A DNA stretch of 64,000 nucleotides from Shewanella decolorationis S12 (GCF_000485795.1 NZ_AXZL01000076.1:707895-771894); one strand, 5' to 3'; positions 18,790-27,911 are shown, numbered from the stretch's first letter. Notes: a model not told the origin generated them from the sequence alone. Program-made: numbers and translations.

Positions 18790-19680
18790 ATGAGCGGATC
18801 CCCTTTTAGTTTTTCAGAGTTTGTTGCTGGCTTTTGGCGAATGCACAGTTGGCAAATGTCACCCTCCGAGCGGCTTAACCTGATAGAACAATACCTAGAC
18901 CTAGGTGTGACCACTATGGATCACGCCGATATTTATGGCCAATACCAGTGCGAAACCCTGTTCGGCGAGGCGTTAGCGCTAAAACCCGCCTTAAGACAGC
19001 AGATGCAATTGGTGAGCAAATGCGGCATTAAGCCCGCCTTCGATTGTCGTCCCGAGCGCTATGTAAACCATTACGACACCTCCAAGGCGCATGTTATTGC
19101 CAGTGTTGAGCAATCACTAAAGCAGCTGAAAACCGATTATTTAGATCTGCTGCTGATCCACAGACCCGATCCTTTGATGGACGCCGATCAAGTGGCCGAC
19201 GCCTTTGCTGACTTAAAACAGGCGGGCAAAGTACAACACTTTGGGGTATCTAACTTCACCAACGCGCAGTTTTCATTATTGCAGTCGAGATTAACTGACC
19301 CCTTAGTCACCAATCAAATCGAAATCTCACCGCTGGCAATGGCGAGTATGCACGATGGTACTCTCGATTTATGTCAGGAGCGGCGCATTCGGCCTATGGC
19401 TTGGTCCTGTTTGGGCGGCGGCAAGATCTTTGATAATAGCCATCCACAGGCCATTCGCCTGCAACAAACCTTAGCGAACATCGCCGATGAGATTGGCGCC
19501 CAAGATATCAGCCAAGTGATTTATGCCTGGGTGCAGATGTTACCGAGTCGGCCCGTGCCGATTATCGGCAGTGGCAATATCGCGAGGATAAAAACGGCGG
19601 TGGCCTCGCAGTCACTCACCCTAGACAGACAGCAATGGTTTAGTATCTGGCAAGCATCAACCGGACACAGCGTGCCTTAG
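18790..19680 (+). CDS. Aldo-keto reductase (YdhF-like)
   Basis: This 296-residue NAD(P)H-dependent oxidoreductase reduces aldehydes or ketones. The catalytic tetrad is visible as D44, Y49, K77 and H124 (DHADIYG, VSKCG, LLIHRPD). The overall pattern matches E. coli YdhF, whose substrate is uncertain. No operon partner is present; it converges on the MaoC-type gene. The bidirectional terminator at 19700 follows. Confidence 0.9.
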   Translation: MSGSPFSFSEFVAGFWRMHSWQMSPSERLNLIEQYLDLGVTTMDHADIYGQYQCETLFGEALALKPALRQQMQLVSKCGIKPAFDCRPERYVNHYDTSKAHVIASVEQSLKQLKTDYLDLLLIHRPDPLMDADQVADAFADLKQAGKVQHFGVSNFTNAQFSLLQSRLTDPLVTNQIEISPLAMASMHDGTLDLCQERRIRPMAWSCLGGGKIFDNSHPQAIRLQQTLANIADEIGAQDISQVIYAWVQMLPSRPVPIIGSGNIARIKTAVASQSLTLDRQQWFSIWQASTGHSVP

Positions 19681-19699
19681 CACTGCAAACAACACCAAC

Positions 19700-19726
19700 A
19701 AAAACGGCGCCTTAGGCGCCGTTTTC
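19700..19726. terminator. Bidirectional terminator
   Basis: AAAACGGCGCC / GGCGCCGTTTT form a perfect stem with a short loop between converging genes, with A/T runs on both sides. Confidence 0.88.
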
Positions 19727-19733
19727 ATCATGC

Positions 19734-20597
19734 TTAAAGCTGCACTTCACCACTAAGATGCGGTCTGCGACCTTTACTATCACGTAGCTCAAATACCCAC
19801 TTGTCTTGTGATTTTTCGTAACCAAATCCTACTTCGGCGGGCATCAGTAACGGCAACTTAAATGCCACATCGACCACGAAGGGACGCTCACCAATCTCAG
19901 GCATTAATTCTGCTAAGCAGCGCGCCTTAGACCACATACCGTGGGCCAACACACGGTCAAAACCAAAACGTTTCGACAGCACGGGATGCAGGTGGATCAG
20001 GTTATAGTCGCCTGATGCTTTGGCATAACGGCGGCCTAAATCTTCACTCAACTCCCAAGATTGGGGCGAGTCCCAAGCCATCCCGAGCGCCTTAGGTGGA
20101 CGAACGCGGCGGCCAGCGGTCTCGATACGATAGAGGTAAGTCGACAGCGATTCCCAAACTAGCTCTTCGCCCACAAAAACCTTAGAGACAAATTCAAACT
20201 CTAAGCCTGAATCGGTTTCACGACTGGTGGTTAAGGCGCATTCGAGGGAGAACACTTCATCAACTGTCGTCGGACGATAGACTTGAATACGGTTCTTTAA
20301 ATGGATCATCCCCAGCAGCGGGAAGGTAATACCATCGTGGGTAAAAATCACCGCGTGCAGGCGAAATGCCATCACATACAAATAGGTTGGCGGTAATATT
20401 TTACCGTTGAAATCAAAGCCACACACTTGGGCATATTGGCTAACTTTGGCCTCGGACACTTGCACATTGGGCGCCGACACCTTGATATAAGGCAAGGGCT
20501 GTTGATCCCAACCGGGTTTACGACCAAAGAAAATCTTGCGATAAAGAGAAAACAGCGAGGGCATCGCGTTCAATTCAACACAATATGCATTATTCAA
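19734..20597 (-). CDS. MaoC-like (hot-dog fold) acyl dehydratase
   Basis: This 287-residue protein has a C-terminal MaoC dehydratase motif GDYNLIHLHPVLSKRFGF followed by LAHGMWSKA, where Asp and His form the catalytic pair. The N-terminal half probably forms a second hot-dog subdomain. The family hydrates enoyl-CoA or acyl substrates. The start is a TTG at 20597 with AAAGG upstream; an ATG at 20564 lacks a ribosome binding site. It is a single gene, so its pathway cannot be read from the context. Confidence 0.85.
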   Translation of the reverse strand: MNNAYCVELNAMPSLFSLYRKIFFGRKPGWDQQPLPYIKVSAPNVQVSEAKVSQYAQVCGFDFNGKILPPTYLYVMAFRLHAVIFTHDGITFPLLGMIHLKNRIQVYRPTTVDEVFSLECALTTSRETDSGLEFEFVSKVFVGEELVWESLSTYLYRIETAGRRVRPPKALGMAWDSPQSWELSEDLGRRYAKASGDYNLIHLHPVLSKRFGFDRVLAHGMWSKARCLAELMPEIGERPFVVDVAFKLPLLMPAEVGFGYEKSQDKWVFELRDSKGRRPHLSGEVQL

Positions 20598-21224
20598 GTC
20601 TGAGTACCTTTTAATTAACTATCCCTACGCACAAATAACCAGAAATACCCCGTACAGATGCATAACATCTGAAAAATCAAAAAGCTCACGAGTGTAAAAC
20701 AGGCAAAACTGTGTCTAAAAAGGGCTGATGCTGACTCACCGAATGGACAATTATACCCAAACAACCTGAAGATGAGGATTCAGCGGGAATGTAACGCTCT
20801 TTAGGCAAGGCGGTTATTTGCAGACCTAGTGGTCTAAGTCAAAAATAACCAACACAGCATAAAGAGCGTTAAAACCCGCCGAGACGGAGCGCCTAGGGCA
20901 CTCCACTTCGGTGTTGCATCAATTCACAAGGTGCTCGACATTCTTTCATTGATGCGCCTTGAATTGAAGCCCCCTAGACGCTCTGAAACTCATATCTTCA
21001 GGTCGCTTGGGTATATTAGAGTCAGGTTTATCGAAAACGGCGTGATTATACCCCAGGGGATAGAGTTCTGGATATCCCCAACTTTACTGTGATTTTTTAT
21101 CTCATTAAAAATCAATATATTATAAAGTCATTGTCCTGTATGACTTTGCCTTATCCACACTGCGAGTGCGAAAAGATTACGCCTGTGCCACACTATTGCC
21201 CCCAGTCTTTAACTTAGTTAACCC
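20598..21224. other. Long intergenic region with a MITE-like repeat
   Basis: This 627-bp gap between the MaoC-type gene and cmoM contains the repeat element at 20752-21015. The flanking stretches show no coding potential. The cmoM promoter should lie at its right end. Confidence 0.6.
20752..21015. repeat. MITE-like element with terminal inverted repeats
   Basis: The 264-bp element starts TATACCCAAACAACCTGAAGAT and ends with its imperfect inverse (two mismatches over 22 bp). Inside, AACGCTCTTTA and TAAAGAGCGTT form nested inverted repeats around GGTTATTT / AAATAACC and GACC / GGTC arms. A second pair, TGCATCAA / TTGATGCG, lies to the right. No reading frame is present. This is the architecture of a non-autonomous mobile repeat. 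I recall similar repeats in Shewanella genomes but did not check copy number. Confidence 0.65.
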
Positions 21225-22013
21225 GTGCAAGATAAGAATTTCGATAAACTCGCGCAAAAGTTCGCGAAGAACATTTACGGCACCCCTAAAGGTGAAATCC
21301 GTGCAGCCGTGTTATGGCGCGATCTCGCTCCCGCCTTGGCGCAATTTGGCGATAAAAAACTGCGGATTTTAGATGCGGGCGGCGGTTTTGGTTATTTCAG
21401 CCAAAAGCTGGCACGTCTGGGCCATGAAGTGGTGTTGTGTGATATTTCCGCCGAAATGCTCGCCCAAGCGAAAACACAAATCGATGCCAGCAACGCGCCA
21501 TTGGCTATCCGTTTGGTGCACGCGCCAATTCAAGCCCTCTCCGTCAAGGAACATGGCAGATTCGATCTCATCCTCTGCCATGCCGTAGTCGAATGGCTGG
21601 CCGATGCGAAAACCACCATGGAAGGCTTGCTAACCATGCTTAAGCCCAATGGGCTGTTTTCGCTGATGTTTTACAATAAAGAGGCAATGCGCTTCCATGC
21701 GTTAGTGTCGGGTAATTTCGACTATGTTGCCGCCGATCTTAAGGTGAAGAAGAAGGTGCGCCTCACGCCGACGCACCCGCTTTATATTCATGATGTCAAA
21801 CAATGGTTTGCCGAATGGAATATGGATCTGCTGCGCGAGTCGGGCGTGCGAGTCATTCACGACTATTTGAAAAAACACCAGCCCGCGGATTTTGACTATC
21901 AAAAGCTGCTGACGATGGAGCTCGAATATTCCCAACGCGAGCCCTATATTTCGCTCGGTCGTTATGTGCATTTTCTGGGGCAAAGCGCCGCAACTCTAGA
22001 TGCATCCCACTAA
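21225..22013 (+). CDS. cmoM: tRNA 5-carboxymethoxyuridine methyltransferase CmoM
   Basis: CmoM (formerly SmtA) methylates 5-carboxymethoxyuridine at the wobble position of tRNAs to its methyl ester. The 262-residue product aligns from the first residues with E. coli CmoM (MQD-NFD, NIYGTPKGEIRAAVLW). It has SAM motif I DAGGGFG near residue 50 and LSLMFYN near 145. The start is GTG at 21225, supported by this alignment. A 16-bp-stem terminator follows directly. Confidence 0.95.
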   Translation: MQDKNFDKLAQKFAKNIYGTPKGEIRAAVLWRDLAPALAQFGDKKLRILDAGGGFGYFSQKLARLGHEVVLCDISAEMLAQAKTQIDASNAPLAIRLVHAPIQALSVKEHGRFDLILCHAVVEWLADAKTTMEGLLTMLKPNGLFSLMFYNKEAMRFHALVSGNFDYVAADLKVKKKVRLTPTHPLYIHDVKQWFAEWNMDLLRESGVRVIHDYLKKHQPADFDYQKLLTMELEYSQREPYISLGRYVHFLGQSAATLDASH

Positions 22014-22020
22014 TGTCGCG

Positions 22021-22056
22021 AAACAATAAAGGACGCCAAAGCGTCCTTTATTGTTT
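22021..22056. terminator. Terminator after cmoM
   Basis: A long stem (AAACAATAAAGGACGC / its complement, CAAA loop) lies just past the cmoM stop. Both sides are A/T-rich, so it may also serve the converging TraB/GumN gene. Confidence 0.85.
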
Positions 22057-22155
22057 CATCACCATATGATTCGACCCTAGTTCTGTTCACTAAGTGTATT
22101 CAACCCCAGTGCATTCAAATCCAGAATCCCCCCAATCATCCGTCATATAGCTATA

Positions 22156-23052
22156 TCAGTCACATTGCTCACGCCAACAGGCGATTACGGTGGCGCCCTT
22201 CTGTTTAAGTAACTGCACCACGCTTTTATCACCCACCACATGGCCTGCGCCTACCACCACAAATAGCGGTTCGCTGGCGGCTTCTGCGGTCATTAACCTC
22301 ATCATGCCATCGGCCATGACTTTATTGCGCTGCCAGAGAATTTTATCCAGCATCAGGGTGTCGCCCTCCCCTCCAAGCTGCTCCTGCATCAAAGTATCCA
22401 ACGCAGTTTCATCACCGGAGCGCCACGCCTCAACCAGTGAGAGTAGTTCGGCATCAGAGGCATTAATGGCTTCGCGCACCATAGACCACTGGGCCTGGCT
22501 ATCGAAGGAGGCCAGCAATTGGAACTGCGACTCAGCCGTCTCGAGCTGATACACAGGCTTACCGACACGGCCAAGCAACTGCATATCGACACCATAGTCG
22601 GTGCTAAAACCTAAGCCATTGTAACGTAATAGATTAAGTTGAGATGCCTGCAACCAAGGCGCAAAGGCTTGAATCGACTGGCATAGGCTGGCCTTGTCTT
22701 CACAATAGTGGCGCATCACCTCTATCGTTTGTTTATCTCGGCTCTGCCAATCGAGCCCCTGTGCGTGAGTCGCCATACCATACTTTTGCAATAGGGCACG
22801 GCTGTCGATTTTATTGGTATCGATTTCAACCACCAATCCCTTGGACTTGGCAAATGCCGCTTCCACTTGCGCTGGCATAGGATAAAAATCGGCACGGCCA
22901 ATATGAATCGAACCCAACAGGTAAGCGGATTTCCCCTGCCATTGCACCTGATAAAACGGCGGTTTATCCGTCTGTGCCGCCCAACTCGACGCACTGGTAA
23001 ACATTGCGACGCCGCACAGTGCCAGTAATAGTCGCCACCGACTTGTTGCCAT
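22156..23052 (-). CDS. TraB/GumN family exported protein
   Basis: This 298-residue protein has a signal peptide (LLLALCGVAMFTSASSWA) and the TraB/GumN fold markers: GSIHIGRADFYPMP near residues 47-60 and VVVGAGHVVGDKSV near 265-280, matching the paired GxxH motifs of the family. TraB proteins are suggested metal-dependent proteases (Tiki-like), but the bacterial role is unclear. The ATG follows AAGGA. It is divergent from a small helical protein gene with a 48-bp gap. Confidence 0.88.
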   Translation of the reverse strand: MATSRWRLLLALCGVAMFTSASSWAAQTDKPPFYQVQWQGKSAYLLGSIHIGRADFYPMPAQVEAAFAKSKGLVVEIDTNKIDSRALLQKYGMATHAQGLDWQSRDKQTIEVMRHYCEDKASLCQSIQAFAPWLQASQLNLLRYNGLGFSTDYGVDMQLLGRVGKPVYQLETAESQFQLLASFDSQAQWSMVREAINASDAELLSLVEAWRSGDETALDTLMQEQLGGEGDTLMLDKILWQRNKVMADGMMRLMTAEAASEPLFVVVGAGHVVGDKSVVQLLKQKGATVIACWREQCD

Positions 23053-23100
23053 ATCCTTTGCCCCTTATAATTCCTGCAAATTTTGCAATGAGACGCTGTT

Positions 23101-23409
23101 ATGCCACACACTAAGGTTATAGAGCAACTGAAAGAAAATCTTCAAATCGCCTATCGCCAAGCCATAGACGCTGACGCTAAGTTAGATGAATTGAAAAAAG
23201 CGGGCCATGGGAAATTCACCAGCATCTTCACCGCCGAACAAGGCTTTATCGTGTCGAGCAACCGCTTTTTGCCCTATGTGCAAGAATTGGTGGACGACCT
23301 CACTAAGCTGCAACAACAGAGCAGCCTAGATCCAGCCGCACTGGAAACCTTAGTGCGCCAACTGGCCACCCTTCTCAAAACCCTGCACGCCTTCAAAAAG
23401 CAAAGCTAA
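23101..23409 (+). CDS. Small helical cytoplasmic protein, unknown function
   Basis: The 102-residue product is predicted almost wholly helical, with no membrane segment, cysteine or signal peptide. It has no motif I recognise. A clear terminator hairpin follows, and the ATG lies just 48 bp from the divergent TraB/GumN gene, so the two promoters share a short region. It is probably a real gene, given its clean frame and terminator. Confidence 0.65.
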   Translation: MPHTKVIEQLKENLQIAYRQAIDADAKLDELKKAGHGKFTSIFTAEQGFIVSSNRFLPYVQELVDDLTKLQQQSSLDPAALETLVRQLATLLKTLHAFKKQS

Positions 23410-23415
23410 TTCAAT

Positions 23416-23446
23416 AAACGCTGAAATATCATCAATTTCAGCGTTT
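23416..23446 (+). terminator. Terminator of the small helical protein gene
   Basis: AAACGCTGAAAT / ATTTCAGCGTTT form a 12-bp perfect stem with a 7-nt loop, just past the stop codon. Confidence 0.8.
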
Positions 23447-23547
23447 GCTCTCATTTCCTGTACACGGACTTTTGGCAAACAAAATTGTCATCATTTTGTC
23501 ATTTCTAAGTCATAGACTCCGCAAACATTGTCGTGGGGGCTGAAGTA

Positions 23548-25302
23548 ATGACGAGTTTAGATCTGGCAAAAGAGCTTGATAAGATAATCGCAAAGGGGGC
23601 TATCAGCCCGCTTTTTCAGCCTATTTTCAATATCTTGGAACACAAGATCCACGGATTTGAAGCGCTCAGCCGTGGGCCTGAGCACAGCCCGCTGTACTCA
23701 CCCATTCCGCTGTTTAAAACCGCGGAACATCAGGGCAAACTGAGCGAACTCGAGACACTCTGCCGCCGCATTTCGCTGGAGCAATTCAAACTGCGCCAGT
23801 TCCAAGGCCGTTTGTTTATTAATATTTCCCCTAAGGCCCTGCTCGATCCCACCCATCCTAAGGGTATGACGCTGCAACTGTTACAGCAGCTTGGGATCTC
23901 ACCTTCACAGGTGGTGATTGAGTTATCGGAGCAATATCCCGCCGAAGATATCGACTTACTGAAATCTTGCCTGAATCACTATCGCAGCCAAGGCTTTATG
24001 ACCGCTATCGATGATTTGGGTGCGGGCTATTCGGGTTTACGGCTCTGGTCTGAGTTATCGCCCGACTATGTAAAAATCGATCGCCACTTTATTCACCAAA
24101 TCGATTCGACTCCAGTTAAGCAAGAATTTGTGCGCTCGATTGTCGAACTGTGTCAAAGCCTCACCTGCAAAGTGATTGCCGAAGGGATTGAAACCCAAGA
24201 GGAACTCGCCGTACTCAAACAGCTAGGCATAGTTTATTGCCAAGGCTATTTACTCGGACGCCCGGAGGCACTGCCGAGCCGCGCGATGAAAGCGACCTTA
24301 GTGCCGAATAATACTCAAGTTCAGCCCAGATACAGTGAATCCGCCGAAAGCCTCTGCACCAGCGCCATTACAGTGGTGCCGACACTCAAGCTTAAGCACC
24401 TAAGCGATACTTTTAGCTCACAACCCGCCTTACAGGCCGTGGTTGTGGTGCAAGATCAACTGCCGCTGGGGATTATTAGCAGAGCGACTTTGTTGGAGCT
24501 TTTTAGCACGCCCTATGGTCGAGCATTGCATGAAAACCACGCCGTCAGTGAAGTGATGGACCCGCAAGTGTTGCAGATTGAAGCCAACGAGCCCCTGTCG
24601 ATTGTGAGTCAATTACTGACCTCGGAGAGCGCCAATACCGTCGCCCAGCAATTTATCATTCTGCGTCGGGGCAAATTGCTTGGCATCGGCCACACCAAAG
24701 ATTTGCTACAGCGGATCACCGAGCACAGGATCAAGATGGCAAGGCATGCCAATCCGTTAACGGATTTACCCGGTAATGTGCCTATTCAGGAAGAACTCAA
24801 ACGCCTCCGAAACCAACAAAAGCCCTTCTACTTGGCCTATTTTGATCTTTGTCAGTTCAAGCCCTATAACGATATTTACGGTTTCTGCCGCGGCGATGAG
24901 GTGATTTGCGAGGTCGCCAATCTGTTAGTGAAGTATAAAACTGACAACTGTTTTATCGGCCATGTCGGTGGCGATGACTTTGTGGTGATCAGCACCTGTG
25001 AGCAACTCATCGAGCGCTGCCAACGCATATTGACGGAGTTTGAGGCCAACAAGTCGCTCTTTTATAGTGCAGAGCATTGGCAAGCCCAAGAAATGCTCGC
25101 CGATGACAGGCAAGGACAAGCCTGTTATCACAAGTTAATCAGCCTGTGTGTCGGCGTCCTTACTCCCGCCCATACCTATAACTGCAATGAACATAGCTTA
25201 TCGACCTTAAGTGCCAAGGCAAAAAAACAGGCAAAATCCGCGAGTAACGGATTTTGCCTGTTAGAAGAGAGAGACATGAGCCCCCAAGCATTGAGTGCCT
25301 AG
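23548..25302 (+). CDS. EAL-CBS-GGDEF protein (c-di-GMP phosphodiesterase)
   Basis: The 584-residue protein has an N-terminal EAL domain (about 10-255), a CBS pair (about 280-395) and a C-terminal GGDEF-type domain (about 410-575). The EAL active site looks complete (FEALSRG, NISP, VIELSE, DDLGAGYS, VKID, AEGIET), so it should hydrolyse c-di-GMP. The C-terminal domain reads GGDDF, and the upstream DLCQFKPYNDIYGF motif is altered, so cyclase activity is doubtful. The ATG at 23548 is preferred over the GTG at 23533. Its 3' end contains the terminator of the converging DUF3016 gene. Confidence 0.92.
   Translation: MTSLDLAKELDKIIAKGAISPLFQPIFNILEHKIHGFEALSRGPEHSPLYSPIPLFKTAEHQGKLSELETLCRRISLEQFKLRQFQGRLFINISPKALLDPTHPKGMTLQLLQQLGISPSQVVIELSEQYPAEDIDLLKSCLNHYRSQGFMTAIDDLGAGYSGLRLWSELSPDYVKIDRHFIHQIDSTPVKQEFVRSIVELCQSLTCKVIAEGIETQEELAVLKQLGIVYCQGYLLGRPEALPSRAMKATLVPNNTQVQPRYSESAESLCTSAITVVPTLKLKHLSDTFSSQPALQAVVVVQDQLPLGIISRATLLELFSTPYGRALHENHAVSEVMDPQVLQIEANEPLSIVSQLLTSESANTVAQQFIILRRGKLLGIGHTKDLLQRITEHRIKMARHANPLTDLPGNVPIQEELKRLRNQQKPFYLAYFDLCQFKPYNDIYGFCRGDEVICEVANLLVKYKTDNCFIGHVGGDDFVVISTCEQLIERCQRILTEFEANKSLFYSAEHWQAQEMLADDRQGQACYHKLISLCVGVLTPAHTYNCNEHSLSTLSAKAKKQAKSASNGFCLLEERDMSPQALSA
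25221..25262 (-). terminator. Terminator of the DUF3016 gene inside the EAL gene
   Basis: Perfect 15-bp arms (AACAGGCAAAATCCG and its complement, 7-nt loop) at 25226-25240 and 25248-25262 are followed on the minus strand by a run of seven T. It lies 56 bp beyond the DUF3016 stop codon, within the coding sequence of the converging EAL gene. Confidence 0.8.
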
Positions 25303-25317
25303 GCTGGTTTTATCAGA

Positions 25318-25842
25318 CTAGAGTTTCGGTGCAACGGTCTTTTTTAACCAATCACTTAGCATTTTGGTCTCATAGTTAAATGGTTTGTCATTTAACGGCT
25401 GAATACCCGTCATAAAGCCCATATCGGAGAGCTTTTCATCCCCGGCGATGATCACTTTGTCATTTTCAAGCACTTGATAACTAAAGGTCATGCGTGGTGG
25501 ATAAAGCTCTTTGATCACCCGTAAATCATCGGCGGTTGCCCCAAAGGTTGGACGCATATCGCCGGCGAGGTCTACATCGGTCACCGTCATCTCTAATTTT
25601 TGATTCGGTTTTAAAACCTTTGCCGCTTCTTTATTGATATTCGCGGTTAAGGTATCAAATAAACGCTGTTCATAACGGGATTGGATCTCGCCGGACGACT
25701 TAATGTCACGGAAATCCTTTGGATTTTGCCAAACAATCTTAACAACCCCATCTTCTGTCACGGGGTCGGTTTTCGCCTCGTCTGCGGCCCATACAGCACT
25801 GCAACTCAACACACTGGCGAGTAATAGGAACTGAACTTTCAT
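25318..25842 (-). CDS. DUF3016 family exported protein
   Basis: The 174-residue product carries a signal peptide (LLLASVLSCSAVWA) and then a DUF3016-type beta-rich domain. The conserved DLAGDMRPTFG segment is near residues 90-100. GGAGG precedes the ATG. No function is known for the family, and no cysteine or membrane segment is present in the mature part. Its terminator lies inside the neighbouring EAL gene. Confidence 0.8.
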   Translation of the reverse strand: MKVQFLLLASVLSCSAVWAADEAKTDPVTEDGVVKIVWQNPKDFRDIKSSGEIQSRYEQRLFDTLTANINKEAAKVLKPNQKLEMTVTDVDLAGDMRPTFGATADDLRVIKELYPPRMTFSYQVLENDKVIIAGDEKLSDMGFMTGIQPLNDKPFNYETKMLSDWLKKTVAPKL

Positions 25843-26112
25843 ATTTGCCTCCTAGGCCTCATTGTTTCTGCCATATACCGTACAAAATCTAACCTGAACT
25901 TCAGCTTAATGCAAAATGCTATTCATCACAGCCTTGATTGAGTAAGCTTTTGTATAGATTAGTAAATATTATATATTATGCCGGATAAACTCGTATCTTT
26001 TTGTATCCAATACCTAATAAGAGATAAAGTTATTAATTTGTGATTTTTTAACGCGCATATTACGTAAAAAAGTATTATTCTTCGCACACTCGATTATGAC
26101 CACGAATTAAAA

Positions 26113-26421
26113 ATGAAATTCCCCGTTGTACCAGTGTTTGTATTAATCCTGTTTACTTGTTTTGCCAGCGCGATTTGGTTTATCTCCTCAGGGGAGAAGG
26201 ACACGCGCCCTGAAAATTGGTCGTCCTTCATCTATACCCATGGTTACGATTCAGGTAAATATAAGAAAACAGATAATTTTGACAGTTATGAAACCTGTCG
26301 AGACTTCGCCAAAGAGCAGTCATCTTTTTACGATAATGTGCCTTGGGAGTGCGGTCTAAAGTGTGGATTTGACTCCCGTAAACAGGGATTTCAATGCCAA
26401 GAGATGCGAAACGAGCAGTAA
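26113..26421 (+). CDS. Small membrane-anchored protein, unknown
   Basis: The 102-residue protein has an N-terminal membrane or signal segment (VPVFVLILFTCFASAIWFI) followed by a polar domain. Four cysteines in the exported part (near residues 60, 78, 82 and 95) suggest disulfides. No family is recognised. It stands before another small exported-protein gene, separated by about 150 bp. Confidence 0.6.
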   Translation: MKFPVVPVFVLILFTCFASAIWFISSGEKDTRPENWSSFIYTHGYDSGKYKKTDNFDSYETCRDFAKEQSSFYDNVPWECGLKCGFDSRKQGFQCQEMRNEQ

Positions 26422-26572
26422 GATAGCGGTTCAGCCAAGGTTCAAGATCCCTCCAGTATGCTTAATTTCTCAGCAATACCTTTGGTTTTGTTTGTCATGG
26501 ATGCACTGTATAAAGCCAAACGACGATTTAAAGACTAACCGATTATCGGTAATTTAAATTTGGAGTTTATCT

Positions 26573-26887
26573 ATGAAACTAACAACCACAAATCTGCAGC
26601 AACCTATGATGGCAAAGTTTGCCTTACTGACACTGCTCACCCTAGGCACACTCATCAGTTTACCTAGCCATGCCACCACGCTCAGTGCTGCGCAGCAGCA
26701 AGTGGTGAAATCGCACTTTAACAAGCTTGCACGGTCACAACAGCAGGCAGAAGATCGTATGACTGAACAGCTCGACCAAGAATTTAGCCGTCAATTAGCG
26801 GAGCAAGAGCATCAACTGATGCGCGAAACTTGCCCTCGCTACGGAATGACCTTCGATGTGAGTAGCAATGCCTGCTTACGCTCGTAA
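26573..26887 (+). CDS. Small exported coiled protein, unknown
   Basis: This 104-residue product has a signal peptide (FALLTLLTLGTLISLPSHA) and a Gln/Glu-rich helical region that could be a coiled coil. It ends with two cysteines (residues 90 and 101) able to form a disulfide. GGAG lies upstream of the ATG. It resembles no family I know. The converging DUF4240 gene begins 6 bp beyond the stop. Confidence 0.6.
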   Translation: MKLTTTNLQQPMMAKFALLTLLTLGTLISLPSHATTLSAAQQQVVKSHFNKLARSQQQAEDRMTEQLDQEFSRQLAEQEHQLMRETCPRYGMTFDVSSNACLRS

Positions 26888-26893
26888 GCCAAA

Positions 26894-27403
26894 TTAAAAC
26901 GGAAAACGCGCGCTAAGCTCAGGATATTGCTGCTTTAAATCTTTGGGCTTAGTGCTAAATTTTTTACCTGCTGGCGTCGCCTTACCCGACGGAATAAAAG
27001 GCAACTCCTTACCCGTTCTGTCTTCAAATAGTTGACCCGCGATCAAGTCGTAATCTTCGATGAAAGGATAGGCGTAGCCGTCTTTCTCGGGCCATGCTGA
27101 TAACTGCGCCAAAGTATCGGGATTGGCAATCACCGCCTCGTAACGCGCCTGCCCAAGTGAAATCAGAAACGCGCGAAATTCAGCAAAGGCATAATCGGAA
27201 TCACAGCCAGTGATGATATAAGCCGCTCCCCATACCGACCATAAATAGCTTCGACGCATCTGCTGGCCAAACAATTTATCGAAGGCTTTTAGCTCATCGT
27301 CACTCAGCGCTGCTAACTTTTGCTTTAATGCCTGCACTAAAGATTCCTGGGATTGCGCTGGCTCACTGCGGGTCACTAAGTCCCAAAATTCTATTTCTGT
27401 CAT
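26894..27403 (-). CDS. DUF4240 domain protein
   Basis: This 169-residue cytoplasmic protein shows the DUF4240 pattern: MTEIEFWDLV at the start, LWSVWGAAYIITGCDSDYAFAEFRAFLISLG near residues 55-85 and an acidic middle. The family has no established activity, though members often neighbour immunity or toxin loci elsewhere. No toxin is seen here. A GTG one codon upstream (27406) is an alternative start. Confidence 0.78.
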   Translation of the reverse strand: MTEIEFWDLVTRSEPAQSQESLVQALKQKLAALSDDELKAFDKLFGQQMRRSYLWSVWGAAYIITGCDSDYAFAEFRAFLISLGQARYEAVIANPDTLAQLSAWPEKDGYAYPFIEDYDLIAGQLFEDRTGKELPFIPSGKATPAGKKFSTKPKDLKQQYPELSARFPF

Positions 27404-27527
27404 CACTTAACCTAATATTGAATGCTCAAGCACAGGCGTATTCTACATGATAATACGGTTATGCTGGACTCAGTTCGGGGCTTTTCCTACACTTGCTCCA
27501 CTAAAAATAACCCATAAACCCAAGCCA

Positions 27528-27911
27528 ATGCCTAAACGCCTTATTTTATTAATTGCCCTTTATACCCTTTTTGCCATTATCGCCCTGCTACGTGCGGTTG
27601 CCACGGGTTCATTCGATCTCTTTAGCTTAGGCGTTTTGCCCGTATTATTTGGCATACTGACGCAAGCACCTTGGTCTAGCTTAGTGCTGAAAATTTATAT
27701 TGGATTACAAACCTTAGGCCTGTCAGCACTAGGGGTTACTGCCATTATCGCCTATCAAATTACCCCGCAGGACGTCAAAGTGGTGATTGAAGGCCACAAT
27801 ATCCCTATGCTCCCCTTAGTGATAAGCATCATTTCCCTGTTAATGATTCAATATTGGATAGCCTTCTCTCGAATAACGAGAGATTATTTAACTGCAAAAA
27901 CAAATAGCTAA
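27528..27911 (+). CDS. Small polytopic membrane protein, unknown
   Basis: The 127-residue product from the ATG at 27528 has about four membrane helices (LILLIALYTLFAIIALL, FSLGVLPVLFGILT, LGLSALGVTAIIAY, LPLVISIISLLMIQYWIAF). An upstream in-frame start (27447) would add a poorly structured stretch. The family is not recognised. It lies 73 bp before the double-receiver gene. Confidence 0.55.
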   Translation: MPKRLILLIALYTLFAIIALLRAVATGSFDLFSLGVLPVLFGILTQAPWSSLVLKIYIGLQTLGLSALGVTAIIAYQITPQDVKVVIEGHNIPMLPLVISIISLLMIQYWIAFSRITRDYLTAKTNS

